A DNA stretch of 62,507 bases from a virus. A program made the translations under genes and the position numbers. Shown piece by piece: positions 52,957 through 62,063 of this stretch. The stretch lies in IMG/VR virus record IMGVR_UViG_3300031658_000005, positions 1 to 62,507 of that record. One strand, 5' to 3'. Position 1 is the first letter of the stretch. Each line of letters opens with the position of its first letter. The notes under the pieces are model-generated. The model did no database searches. It was not told the origin of the DNA and saw only the letters and a list, made by a program, of their open reading frames with translations.

Positions 52957-54456
52957 TTAGTTTGCAACTTCAACAGAGAAGTTACTCTTAAGTCTTTCGA
53001 CTAAAGAAATTTGTTTGCTAGCTTCAGCATTATTATTTGGAAGAGAAGCTCCAGCCTCATCTTCTTCAATCTCAAGCTCTTCTTCCGACTCTTCTTTACT
53101 AGCCACTGCCTCTTTGGGGTCATCGCCCTCCGTGCGGTTAGCTACAGCTTCGTCGATACGTGCTTTGATATCTGCTTCTTGAGCCTCAATATTTTTATTG
53201 AGTTTGTGTGCAAAAATAATCTCAAGCTTTTCCTTGTAAGAATTGAATTCGTCTTCGGTGGAATTAAGGTTTTTGATTTCAGCGAGGACTAAGGAGAGTT
53301 CCTGCTCGTTAAGCCCATAATTGCTATCAATAAAGTTCATGCGAGCATTGAAAACCTCAACGGCAGCGCTAGCTTCAACTTCACTCTTAAGAGAGTTAAG
53401 CTCTTCTTTTGTTTCCTTAAAGGAATCTTGTAGTTCCACAAGATCAGCTTCCGCTTTTGCTTTGGCCTCCTGTTCAACTTTCATCTTAGAATTCCAAGAC
53501 TCATTATGCTCTACAAGAGTATCACGAATACTTTCACCGACAGTCTTGGCTTCAGATCCTTCCTTGACAGCAGAAGCAACGCTCTTAGTCAACTGGGAGA
53601 TTAATTGATCAAATTGATTTTTATCCATATTTAAAATGCTTTTTAATTTGCTTGAGTTTACATTAATATTCGCGTTTAGGGAAATTTTTTCTTCAGTTTT
53701 ATTATTTGAATCTTTTTCTATTATATTAACGCCCTTGACGGCGGCAGCAGGATTTTGTGTTAAAGCTGCCCCCAAAGGATATGTTTGTCCCACGATTAAT
53801 CTGTTGACAGGATTGCCGTTTTGATCGATTCCTTTCCCGCCCAATCCTCTAATGTATTGCTTCAAGTCTTCTTTTTTGGACCCTTCAGCTATAGTGGAGT
53901 CTTGCAAGTATTTAGATCCAACAGCGACTTCAAATTGTTTAAATGCTAGCTCCCAGCTTGTAGATATACTTTGATAAGATTCTTCTTCTTCTTGGGATGC
54001 TTCTACAATTGCTTCAGCTAGTTCTGGATATACAGATTTATAAATCAATCCAGCCGCATTAAGATAAAAAGGCTCTTTTTTGTCGGCGTAAGACTCAATG
54101 TCGTTATCTTTGAAATCGAATTCTTCATCAGAAAAGGACGCATTAATCATGTGTCCAACAATTTTGTCTTTTTTGTGCTCAATATTGATTGGCTTATTAA
54201 TAAACCTTTTTACAGCAGCGATTGCTGTTTTAGCATCAATGCCATCACCATTTTTGTTAAATTCATTGATTTTGGCTAAATTAAATACTACAGGCAATAC
54301 ATCAATATTTTGTTCAGGATCGAAATCATCTGGGAGCAAAGATTGAGCCGCTTCTTGAATAGACCCTTGCGAAAGCCCAAATAACTCGAACTCCTCGTTT
54401 TTAATCTCTCTTACCTTGCCTTCAAATAAGCAAATGTTAAAATCATTCAGTGACAT
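52957..54456 (-). CDS. Prohead protease fused to scaffold
   Basis: 499 residues. The first 200 form a protease domain: KPINIEHKKDKIVGHM (H94) and SYQSISTSWEL (Ser near 163-167), the His and Ser positions of herpes/HK97-type maturation proteases. From about 300 a long acidic and Ala-rich coiled coil (KVEQEAKAKAEADLVEL) is a scaffold. Protease-scaffold fusions are known in several phages. ATG at residue about 276 (MDKNQFDQLI) could give a scaffold-only form, as in some phages; no RBS proves it. It lies between portal and decoration genes. Confidence 0.72.
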   Translation of the reverse strand: MSLNDFNICLFEGKVREIKNEEFELFGLSQGSIQEAAQSLLPDDFDPEQNIDVLPVVFNLAKINEFNKNGDGIDAKTAIAAVKRFINKPINIEHKKDKIVGHMINASFSDEEFDFKDNDIESYADKKEPFYLNAAGLIYKSVYPELAEAIVEASQEEEESYQSISTSWELAFKQFEVAVGSKYLQDSTIAEGSKKEDLKQYIRGLGGKGIDQNGNPVNRLIVGQTYPLGAALTQNPAAAVKGVNIIEKDSNNKTEEKISLNANINVNSSKLKSILNMDKNQFDQLISQLTKSVASAVKEGSEAKTVGESIRDTLVEHNESWNSKMKVEQEAKAKAEADLVELQDSFKETKEELNSLKSEVEASAAVEVFNARMNFIDSNYGLNEQELSLVLAEIKNLNSTEDEFNSYKEKLEIIFAHKLNKNIEAQEADIKARIDEAVANRTEGDDPKEAVASKEESEEELEIEEDEAGASLPNNNAEASKQISLVERLKSNFSVEVAN

Positions 54457-54464
54457 ATTTTTTA

Positions 54465-56423
54465 TTACACTGAAATTTGCGTAGAATGATATAAAATTGC
54501 AGAAGCTAAATCATCCAACTGATGCTGGCAACCCAACTCTAGGACTTTTTCGTTTACTGCAAGAGAAGTAAGCTTATCTAAATCTTTTACTATTTCAGAT
54601 AAAGTCTCTTCCCAATCTGCCACATCTTTAGCTATAACAATAGACTCGCAAACCTGAGCTACCATTTCTTTTTTTTGTTTAGACATTCTCTTTAGCCCAA
54701 ATTTAGAAGCAAATTCCCTGAACGCCAAAACTTCAAGTTCGTTTATTCTTTTTGTGGCCTCGACAATATTTTTCTTTGAATAAGATGAATTGGAAACTCC
54801 AATTGGCCTACCTCCAGATGGAGCGACTGCGGTTGGCTGGTCAGGAGCTGAAGGATCTTCTCCCTGCTCATCGCTGTATAAATTAATTGTATTCACAAGA
54901 GGCATATAGTGTCCTTTTTCACGCTCTCCTTTGAATTTGTCTTGAGCTTGCTGCATTTCAGATGCTTCTGGGAACACTCCAGTATGAACAACTTTCATTC
55001 CTTGCTCTGGGGTAAGGACTCCTAATTCCATGAGTCTTGTGGCTAATTTAGATAGATTACTATCGTCCATGGTGTCGGTTTTGGAAAATTTGGCTTCTGG
55101 CCAAGAGCGAAGGCCAGCAGACTTGCAGATTCTCCTAATTTCTGGATTGATGAAGTCATTTAAAAAGGCCCTGCGAGAGTCTTCTAGTCGCTGAAAGAAA
55201 ACTCTCATTTTAACCTGAGTATCGGAATACTTAGAGTCTCCAATAAGAATGTTTTGCAATCCTTGTTCAATGTCTTTGTTGATTACCTCGTATTTCTCTG
55301 GGCCGACAACCTTGCGGATATCTGGAATAATAAAATCTGCTTTTGTGGTATAGTCAGAAACAAGAATTCGACCAACACTTTGGTTCTTGAAGATCTGCTG
55401 CATTGCCGCTAAGTTTCTATGATTTACCCCGCCCTTGTCTGGCTCGTTCCCCATGGTCACAAGTAAAACAACATTTTCAATAGAACGACTGATAGCTTGA
55501 TCAATATTTTTTAATTCAATCTTTCTGTTTATGTCTTCAAGTACGGGATAGCCAAGAGGAATAGCCAAAGGCTCGTAGTCCTGCTTTTTAGCAAAAACAA
55601 CATGCAGTAACTGAGGATCAAGTTTAATCTGCACTTTTGCCATGGCATATGTGTTCTTTCCTGATTTTATGGACTCTTTAATGTCTTCTGGTAAAGAGTC
55701 TAGCATTTCTAATTCATGCTCAGTCTCTGGCTTTTGAAGACGAGAGATCTCAAATGGAGTCAATACTTTAAAATACTCATAACCACTAAAAGATATTGAA
55801 CCCTTGGTCGCTATATCTGTAGGGTTAATTAATAAATACCTAATAGGGATTTTTTTTCTAGAGCTAGTGCCATATGCCTCCAGCATCTTTTGAGAATTTT
55901 TAAGAGGTATTTTCCCATCCACCCTGTAAAAGAAGACATTGCCTGAGCGATAGTATTCTCTGAAATACTGTTGCTTTATGTCGTGCATCCTAATTCTTTT
56001 AAACCAAGCCTCGATAAATTTTTTAGATTTCTCTGAGCCTCCCTCAAGGTAAAGTTCTGAATCAGCGAACTCGGATAAAAGATCGATGGTGCTTTTGAAA
56101 GAAGAAATGTTAAAGTAAGCTTTTTGACAGAGTTCTACCGCCTCTCTTGTGTCCGCAGAGTCTTTGTCGTAGTTGAATGGCAATATGCCTTTTTTAATAT
56201 TATTAAATTTATCAGATAGCCCCAAAGTAGCTGCCGCATTCGTCCTAGTCCCAGTCCTAGAGGTGGGAGAATCTAATCGAGAAGCTTCTGAGCTAAATAT
56301 AGGATCACCAATTAATTCTGGCTTAAAAATTTCTTCTTGAGGGAGAAGCAGATTTTCAATTGGAAATTCTTTTTTATTGAACTTCTCCCAGTATTCAGAA
56401 CGCTTAGTGTATTTACGAGACAT
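54465..56423 (-). CDS. Portal protein
   Basis: 652 residues between the large terminase and the protease-scaffold, the universal portal location. FYRVDGKIPLKNSQKML, the stem-like helices (RFIEAW-type and QQYFREYYRSGNVFF) and the wing segment YEVINKDIEQGLQNILIGDS are portal-like. It has its own sigma70-like promoter at 56442-56470. The N-terminal residues include an SPTSRTGTRTN linker. The protein forms the 12-mer for DNA entry. Confidence 0.85.
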   Translation of the reverse strand: MSRKYTKRSEYWEKFNKKEFPIENLLLPQEEIFKPELIGDPIFSSEASRLDSPTSRTGTRTNAAATLGLSDKFNNIKKGILPFNYDKDSADTREAVELCQKAYFNISSFKSTIDLLSEFADSELYLEGGSEKSKKFIEAWFKRIRMHDIKQQYFREYYRSGNVFFYRVDGKIPLKNSQKMLEAYGTSSRKKIPIRYLLINPTDIATKGSISFSGYEYFKVLTPFEISRLQKPETEHELEMLDSLPEDIKESIKSGKNTYAMAKVQIKLDPQLLHVVFAKKQDYEPLAIPLGYPVLEDINRKIELKNIDQAISRSIENVVLLVTMGNEPDKGGVNHRNLAAMQQIFKNQSVGRILVSDYTTKADFIIPDIRKVVGPEKYEVINKDIEQGLQNILIGDSKYSDTQVKMRVFFQRLEDSRRAFLNDFINPEIRRICKSAGLRSWPEAKFSKTDTMDDSNLSKLATRLMELGVLTPEQGMKVVHTGVFPEASEMQQAQDKFKGEREKGHYMPLVNTINLYSDEQGEDPSAPDQPTAVAPSGGRPIGVSNSSYSKKNIVEATKRINELEVLAFREFASKFGLKRMSKQKKEMVAQVCESIVIAKDVADWEETLSEIVKDLDKLTSLAVNEKVLELGCQHQLDDLASAILYHSTQISV

Positions 56424-56441
56424 ATTAAAGTTTACACTAAA

Positions 56442-56470
56442 GTTATAAAAGTAACTTTACAACTTTTCAA
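56442..56470 (-). promoter_or_regulatory. Promoter before the portal gene
   Basis: On the minus strand TTGAAA (56470-56465), 17 bp, TATAAC (56447-56442), with an 18-nt leader that holds GTGTAA (56437-56432) eight bases before the ATG. The -35 overlaps the terminase stop codon region. It allows head genes to be made apart from terminase. Confidence 0.6.
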
Positions 56471-58371
56471 ATTGCAAACGGAATAAATGTTCCTTGAGGC
56501 TTTTGTTCTTGAGTCGCGTTTTCTGAATCAAAAAATACCTTGGCAAACCAATTCCCTAGAACTAAGGCAGAATAAGAATCTTTTCGTGCTCTATTAGGCC
56601 CTTTTTGCCTTCTTAGGTTTTGAGGTAGGTTAAATGCTTGTGATCCTTGTGGATTTCCTACCACTTCAATGTTAGCGCATTCCGACTTTGTAAGTTCTAC
56701 AACATACTTTTGATGATCAATTAAGTCTATCATCATGGCTCCTTTAGAAGATTTTGGGGTCTTAATATCCCATTTTAGTTTTTCAATGGGTATGTTTTTT
56801 TTGCGTTGCGAGTCAAAATGACTATCAATCGCCCTAGAAGCAAATAGAATTCTTTTATGGTCTATGGCCGCTTGCAACATCTCATTAGCGTTTCTAATCC
56901 AATTAGATGTGGGTTTTCTAAGTATGCAGTAATTTCTCTCTCTTACGTTGTATTGGTTTTTAAAATTCAATATGTCTGAGTTCCAATTTTCTGGTCTTTC
57001 CAAGTCCACTTCTAAAACGCCGATTTTCACATCAGCCTCTTTAAATAAAGCACTCTCATTACAAGAGTTAATAAACTGGACTCCTCCATTATAGTCCCCG
57101 CAAATCCCAACAATATTAAAGTGCTGTATTAAATATAAAAAATACTCCATATGCTCCTTAAGAGACACTCCTGCTATAGCATAACTATGCACTAAGCATA
57201 TTTTTTGAGCTTCTCTATCAACCTTAAACACATGCATTGCAAAATGGTCAGCGTTAGTATTGCCAGCCCAGTTTGGGTCAAAAGCAAGGAGATACTCATG
57301 ACTAGGGTTTCCGACTAATTCTACTGCGGGGAACTCTCCATCTGGAATGGTGCAAGCGGCCATTTTAGATAATCTAAAGTAACCATCACTCTCATCAATA
57401 AACTGAGCGCCAAATTCTCTCTTGAATTGCATCTCCGACATTGTTGCCTTCGCTTGCTTAAGCAGATTTTGATCATATAGTCTCTTAGGAGCGCAATCGT
57501 AACTTAATTGCATAATAAGCCTATAAGCATCATCTTTTAATTCATCCTCTTCGTCTCCCTCTTCGTCATTCTCTTTTGCCTCATTCCCAAATATAAGATC
57601 TTCATACTTTTTGTATAATCTATACATGTATTCGAATTTAAATGATGGAGATGATAGAATGATTAGCTTGTTGTTGGGCCAAACATACCTGTCTCCCTCT
57701 TTCATCTCGCCTTTCTCGATTACTCTGGATTCTAGGTTGTATAATTCCTCTCTCTCGATGGGGTTGTCTACCACACCAAGGAATGGTATGATAACTTCGT
57801 TAAAAATCTTTTCTGGTATAGTTAAGAATTCATCCAACACAATCCTATTAAAACGAAATCCACGAAGTCTCTCTCCATTAGCGAGAGGAAGGGCAATAGC
57901 CCTAGCCTTACCTAAAGTCATTGTCCATTGGTCAGTTCCCTTTTGAATTCTGAATCCGCATTCTTTAATTAGGCTGGCTTCTGGTTTACTAATGATATCC
58001 TCCATTTTTTGGAAGATTTGTTTTGATTGCCTAAAACTTCCTGCGATAACGCCTATATTAGCGCTAGGATTGAGTAAGCACTCTAGTATTACGTAAATCG
58101 CCGTAGAGAATGTCTTAGACATGCCGCGAGAAAATACAAACATAGAATAGTCCGAAACCATCATGCCCTTGATCGCCATCGCTTGAAATGGGAATAACTT
58201 CACACCCAAAAACAACTCAGATGTAAAGGCTATATTATTTCTAAGAAATTTATATAACAAATACTTAGACTCCTCTTCTCCAAGAGTCCCATCCATTTTC
58301 TTTATTAGCTTGTTTAGCTCCTTTGAGGAGTGCTCAAGCCGATATCCTTGTTTTCCTTTTGTCCAAGCCAT
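56467..58371 (-). CDS. terL: Terminase large subunit
   Basis: 634 residues. ATPase motifs: Walker A SRGMSKTFS (81-89), Walker B RIVLDEFLTI (about 175-185). Nuclease motifs: LLAFDPNWAG with the first Asp, ICGDYNGGVQF with the second, then MIDLIDH. It overlaps the ERCC4-type nuclease by 38 nt. It pumps DNA into the prohead and cuts it. It is followed by the portal gene, as usual. Confidence 0.93.
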   Translation of the reverse strand: MAWTKGKQGYRLEHSSKELNKLIKKMDGTLGEEESKYLLYKFLRNNIAFTSELFLGVKLFPFQAMAIKGMMVSDYSMFVFSRGMSKTFSTAIYVILECLLNPSANIGVIAGSFRQSKQIFQKMEDIISKPEASLIKECGFRIQKGTDQWTMTLGKARAIALPLANGERLRGFRFNRIVLDEFLTIPEKIFNEVIIPFLGVVDNPIEREELYNLESRVIEKGEMKEGDRYVWPNNKLIILSSPSFKFEYMYRLYKKYEDLIFGNEAKENDEEGDEEDELKDDAYRLIMQLSYDCAPKRLYDQNLLKQAKATMSEMQFKREFGAQFIDESDGYFRLSKMAACTIPDGEFPAVELVGNPSHEYLLAFDPNWAGNTNADHFAMHVFKVDREAQKICLVHSYAIAGVSLKEHMEYFLYLIQHFNIVGICGDYNGGVQFINSCNESALFKEADVKIGVLEVDLERPENWNSDILNFKNQYNVRERNYCILRKPTSNWIRNANEMLQAAIDHKRILFASRAIDSHFDSQRKKNIPIEKLKWDIKTPKSSKGAMMIDLIDHQKYVVELTKSECANIEVVGNPQGSQAFNLPQNLRRQKGPNRARKDSYSALVLGNWFAKVFFDSENATQEQKPQGTFIPFAI

Positions 58372-59287
58372 TTATTCTTTTATCTATAAAATATTGTAAA
58401 TCCACTCTCCATAAATCTTTCCCATGATACAGTATTAGTGGAATGAGTTTTTTTGCTCCCGCCCTATTGTGAGCGAAAACAATCTGAAGGTTTTCGGGGT
58501 AGTCTACAATCAGATTTCTTACATTATGCCACAAGTAACCCAAATTAGACTTAAACTTAGAAAGTTTATTGTGTTCTTCTAGCTTTTCTATAGAAGTCTC
58601 CGCAACGATAAACATATATGAATTAAATTGAACACATCTATCCATTTCCCTTCTAAATCGCTCTATATCTTTGCCAAAGGTTTGCCTAAAGTCGTCTTGA
58701 GCCTTCCTATCTACAAAGGTTTTAGAATATAACTCTCCTCGCGCCGTATAATCCCCAAAGTCCAACTTGTTAGTTATAGAGTCTTCGAAAGTTAATGGAA
58801 TCTTTTCTCTCGTATCTATAAACATTGGTATGTCTTGATGACTGGATTCCCAAAACTTTAACGGAAGATTTTTGTTATAGTAGTTTTCTACTTTGAATTC
58901 TTTTAAAAAATTAGAATACGAACCCCAAAATTTCTTATAATAAAAAATATTAGCCATTTCCGATAGGTCGTAAAAAAGGTTTGGCGGAGATATATTTATT
59001 TCTTTTAGTAGGAACTTTTCTTTTGTCTTGTTTTTAATATAATCTTTAACTTCTTCGGGTGGAGCGGATTCCATCCATGAAACGAAGTTGGAGTGATCAT
59101 TGAAGTCGTCTCGCATGTATTGGTCATAAGACCTAAACGCAAGTTTTTCGTTTGTGTATAAGTCTCTTTTGTCATAGTGCTTTACATAGTAGTCTCCTAT
59201 AGCAAGGGTATGAGCTTTTAAGTGAGCATGAAAACTCCTTTTCTTATCAAACTCTTTGTCGCATTCCTTGCAGACGAAATCACTCAT
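58334..59287 (-). CDS. C2H2 zinc finger plus ERCC4-type nuclease
   Basis: 317 residues. A C2H2 finger opens the protein (C6, C9, H22, H26). From about 160 the ERCC4/XPF nuclease motifs appear: MFIDTREKIPLTF, LDFGDYTARG and KTFVDRKAQDDFRQTF, giving the D-x-RE, GDY and DRK (ERK-type) residues. The gene lies between the TerS candidate and terL. ERCC4 nucleases cut branched DNA near junctions. A role in resolving branches before packaging is inferred. The finger presumably binds DNA. Confidence 0.78.
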   Translation of the reverse strand: MSDFVCKECDKEFDKKRSFHAHLKAHTLAIGDYYVKHYDKRDLYTNEKLAFRSYDQYMRDDFNDHSNFVSWMESAPPEEVKDYIKNKTKEKFLLKEINISPPNLFYDLSEMANIFYYKKFWGSYSNFLKEFKVENYYNKNLPLKFWESSHQDIPMFIDTREKIPLTFEDSITNKLDFGDYTARGELYSKTFVDRKAQDDFRQTFGKDIERFRREMDRCVQFNSYMFIVAETSIEKLEEHNKLSKFKSNLGYLWHNVRNLIVDYPENLQIVFAHNRAGAKKLIPLILYHGKDLWRVDLQYFIDKRINGLDKRKTRISA

Positions 59288-60345
59288 AATATTTCTCTTT
59301 TGGAGATTCCCAAAATACGCGCTTTATACTCGTCCATGGATTCAAGTCGATCAGCCTCTTCTTCAATTAGCTTGTTTTGCATTTCTGCCATCAGAATCAT
59401 GCGATCACGCTCTTCTTTATCCTGAAATGCCTCCACTAAAGCGGCAATGCTTCCATTTTGCTCTCCTCTTGCCTTTAGACGCGCCTGACGGCTCCCGTTA
59501 AGGTCTTTCGTTAAAGATTCGATTCTCTTCTCGCATTGATTCAATTCCTCGCTAGTGGCCTTTATAAGCTCAGTGAGACGCATTGTTAAATCTCGCTCAT
59601 TGTCTGTGTCGTTGAGCATCGTGTTCAACTTGTCTATTCTTTGCTGAATATGTTTCTGTCTGACATAGTTAGTGCAAACAGTAATATACAAATTCAACTC
59701 ATCATTAGTTAAGTCTGGTTTATCCCAAACGGTTCTTACAAACTCACTTTCAAATAAATCTCTATCTGCAACCGTAGAGTATTGGTTGATGAAATGGACA
59801 AATCTTGGACTCTTTAGGTAGAAAAGTAGCTTTTCGCACATTTTCCTCTGTTTTGTCTGGATGGTAACCTCGTCAAAATCCTGTCCAGCCCAATCATTGA
59901 TTTTTTTTATTGATCTTGAGAGCGATTTTGGAGCAGACCACTTGTCCGTAGTCAACATTTCGTTATCATCGATGATTTCAGGCCTATATCGGCGCAAATA
60001 TTCCATGACTGTTCTATGTTGCTGGCTTAGAGCCTGAATTGCCCTATCTTTAAAAGTCAGTCGAGCCACCTCAAGAGCGTTCATTCCTTTCTCGACGTTA
60101 CTTCCCATTAAAAATTGCTTTTGTTCATTTGTGAGATCAACTTCCCCGACCTTCGGGACAAGAGTTGTTGTGAAATCCAGACTTTTAGTAATTAAAAATT
60201 TTCTCACAGCTCTCCCTTCCTTAGATCGACCATCCAGAGTGTCGTCATTAAATATGATTTGAGTGATACTCTTTAAATCGGGGTTCTTAGGGAACTCATC
60301 TTCAATTTTCTCTTTTTGCTCGTCTGTTAATTCTATATCTCTCAT
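59284..60345 (-). CDS. Terminase small subunit candidate with duplicated N-terminal module
   Basis: 353 residues. Two similar units occur in the first 120 residues: IELTDEQKEKI ... GRAVRKFL and VDLTNEQKQFL ... HRTVMEYL. Each could be a small helix-turn-helix-like domain. The middle is helical and the end a long coiled coil (LTELIKATSEELNQCEKRIE). Position upstream of the nuclease and terL genes matches the small terminase, which binds DNA and oligomerises. No family is recognised, so the name is tentative. Confidence 0.5.
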   Translation of the reverse strand: MRDIELTDEQKEKIEDEFPKNPDLKSITQIIFNDDTLDGRSKEGRAVRKFLITKSLDFTTTLVPKVGEVDLTNEQKQFLMGSNVEKGMNALEVARLTFKDRAIQALSQQHRTVMEYLRRYRPEIIDDNEMLTTDKWSAPKSLSRSIKKINDWAGQDFDEVTIQTKQRKMCEKLLFYLKSPRFVHFINQYSTVADRDLFESEFVRTVWDKPDLTNDELNLYITVCTNYVRQKHIQQRIDKLNTMLNDTDNERDLTMRLTELIKATSEELNQCEKRIESLTKDLNGSRQARLKARGEQNGSIAALVEAFQDKEERDRMILMAEMQNKLIEEEADRLESMDEYKARILGISKREIL

Positions 60346-61019
60346 AAAATATCGTTCTCACTCATCATTCTAAGAGCAATTTGGTAAAATTTCTTTTTTA
60401 AATTGGCGATCTGCTTATATCTTGGTTTTTTTCTGTTGGCTGAATCTGCCTTAAACCCGAATTGCTTAGCTACATCGTTCTCTTCCTTGTTCTCAATATA
60501 CAATAAAAAATAAATCTTCTTATGTTTCTCATTCAACTCATTCATTACTAATTCATGAAGACGAGTAGAAGAATTATCATAGTCTACATTATCCCTCAAT
60601 GTAACAAACCCCGTAAACAAACCTTCGTCTAAGGCTAGCGGAAGTTTAATATTATAAGCTTTTTCTTTTTTATTCTTCCATTTAGCAAAATCAGGACACG
60701 AAATATCTTGCTCTTTGCTTTTTGTCATCCCACAACTAGTAGCCCCCATATTATGAGGACACCTTAAACAAGGTTTAGCAAAACTAGAATAATTATTCCT
60801 TACCAGATTCTTTATCTGATTAGAGATAATCATAGAAGCCCAAGGCTTAAATGGACGCTCCTGATCCCAAAGATGCCATTTTTTAAAAATATGCAATCTG
60901 ACTATTTGACAAACATCATCATAGTCCATCCATGCTATCGCACTCAATTGCCATTTAGGTCTATATTTTTTTAAAAGATCTTCTAGGTCTGAGCTTTGAC
61001 TGTCGAAATCATAATCCAT
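60342..61019 (-). CDS. Sigma-70-like factor with zinc-ribbon insertion
   Basis: 225 residues. Region 2-like WMDYDDVCQIVRLHIFKKW and PFKPWASMIISNQIKNLVRN precede a cysteine-rich insertion (PCLRCPHNMGATSCG ... ISCPDF) holding four Cys, possibly zinc. Region 4-like KKIYFLLYIENKEENDVAKQFGFK ends the protein. It overlaps its neighbours at both ends. By analogy with T4 gp55 it may direct late transcription of the virion genes. That is inference. Confidence 0.65.
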   Translation of the reverse strand: MDYDFDSQSSDLEDLLKKYRPKWQLSAIAWMDYDDVCQIVRLHIFKKWHLWDQERPFKPWASMIISNQIKNLVRNNYSSFAKPCLRCPHNMGATSCGMTKSKEQDISCPDFAKWKNKKEKAYNIKLPLALDEGLFTGFVTLRDNVDYDNSSTRLHELVMNELNEKHKKIYFLLYIENKEENDVAKQFGFKADSANRKKPRYKQIANLKKKFYQIALRMMSENDIL

Positions 61020-61374
61020 CTATATCTTTCGTGCGTGAGGAAGAACAATCTTTAACTGTTTTATCTAAAAGCTCTTTTCCGCTAGGGTCTTTCGACTCGG
61101 ACCTGTGGAAGTTTCCTCTAGGAGCAGTAGCTTCAGAAGAAGTTACCGATCCCCAAATATCTTCAATGCTTGTCTTGCCTTCGTCCCTCTCAATTACAAT
61201 GCCTTTTTTCAACTCACTTAAATTAATATCAAAATCATTCTCCGCTTCTTCTTGCTCTTCTTTGGCCGCAGTAGAAACTGCCCCAGCTCCTTGACCACAA
61301 TTACAACAAAACTTAGGTTTATTAATCTCATATAAAATCTTGAAACCGCAAGATACACAGAAAATCTTATTCAT
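61009..61374 (-). CDS. Zinc-ribbon protein, 121 aa
   Basis: C6-x2-C9 and C23/C24...C26 form a zinc ribbon at the N-terminus (FCVSCGFK and KFCCNCGQ). The remainder is acidic and low in complexity (KEEQEEAENDFD) with a Ser-rich end. It overlaps the sigma-like gene by 11 nt and follows phoH. It may work with that sigma-like factor in transcription. No family is recognised. Confidence 0.65.
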   Translation of the reverse strand: MNKIFCVSCGFKILYEINKPKFCCNCGQGAGAVSTAAKEEQEEAENDFDINLSELKKGIVIERDEGKTSIEDIWGSVTSSEATAPRGNFHRSESKDPSGKELLDKTVKDCSSSRTKDIDGL

Positions 61375-61385
61375 GGCTAATTTTA

Positions 61386-62063
61386 TTAGCTTATTATGCT
61401 TTTTTCAATTTTATCTACTAAATAACTTATGATTTTATCTCTCATAATATCTTCCTTGGTAAATTGTAGATGATGCACTCCCAATAATCTACTCTCCTTG
61501 TCGTCAAATATATTGCAAAATTTATTAAATCCTGTGCGCCTAATGTCGCTCTGCATACTATCGCCGCATAAGAATAACGTAGTGTTATTAGAAATGCGGG
61601 TTATGATAGTTGTAAGTTCTTTTGTTGTCATGTTTTGTGCCTCATCCACTATGACCACCTTACTCCTCCATGTAGCGCCTCGCAAAAAGTTGATCGGGGC
61701 CGCTTCTAATACCTTCCTGTCTTGTATTTGTTTTTTTTCTGGCCCATTTAGCAACTCATCCAATTTATCTTCTAACGGACCCATATACGGGTTGAACTTC
61801 TCGTCCATGCTTCCTTTCAGAAAACCCATCCCCCTCTCCGCACTTTCAGCCAAACTCCTCAAATATAATATCTTAAGCAACTTGTCTTCATTGTATTTGT
61901 ATAATGCCGTATACACAGATAAAAATGTCTTCGCAGTCCCAGCTGGTCCACTAATAAATACAATCCTTGTTTCTGGATCTCGCATTATTCTGTGAAATTC
62001 CATCTGCTTTTCCGTCAATTCAATATGACCCAACAATAATGAGTTCTGAGTTCTAAACGTCAT
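61386..62063 (-). CDS. phoH: PhoH-like ATPase
   Basis: 225 residues. Walker A GPAGTAKT (39-46), Walker B VVIVDEAQNM and sensor TLFLCGDS-like motif. PhoH is very common in marine phages and has an uncertain role, possibly RNA metabolism or phosphate response. It is the first gene of the late-type minus-strand run and GTGTAA lies 12 bases before its ATG (62076-62081). Confidence 0.88.
   Translation of the reverse strand: MTFRTQNSLLLGHIELTEKQMEFHRIMRDPETRIVFISGPAGTAKTFLSVYTALYKYNEDKLLKILYLRSLAESAERGMGFLKGSMDEKFNPYMGPLEDKLDELLNGPEKKQIQDRKVLEAAPINFLRGATWRSKVVIVDEAQNMTTKELTTIITRISNNTTLFLCGDSMQSDIRRTGFNKFCNIFDDKESRLLGVHHLQFTKEDIMRDKIISYLVDKIEKSIIS

Noticed and set aside
54465-54480. GTGTAA at the ends of the portal, capsid and 162-residue genes counted as elements
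   Set aside because: There GTG-TAA is simply the last Val codon plus stop, so these copies were left out of the count for the start-proximal element.
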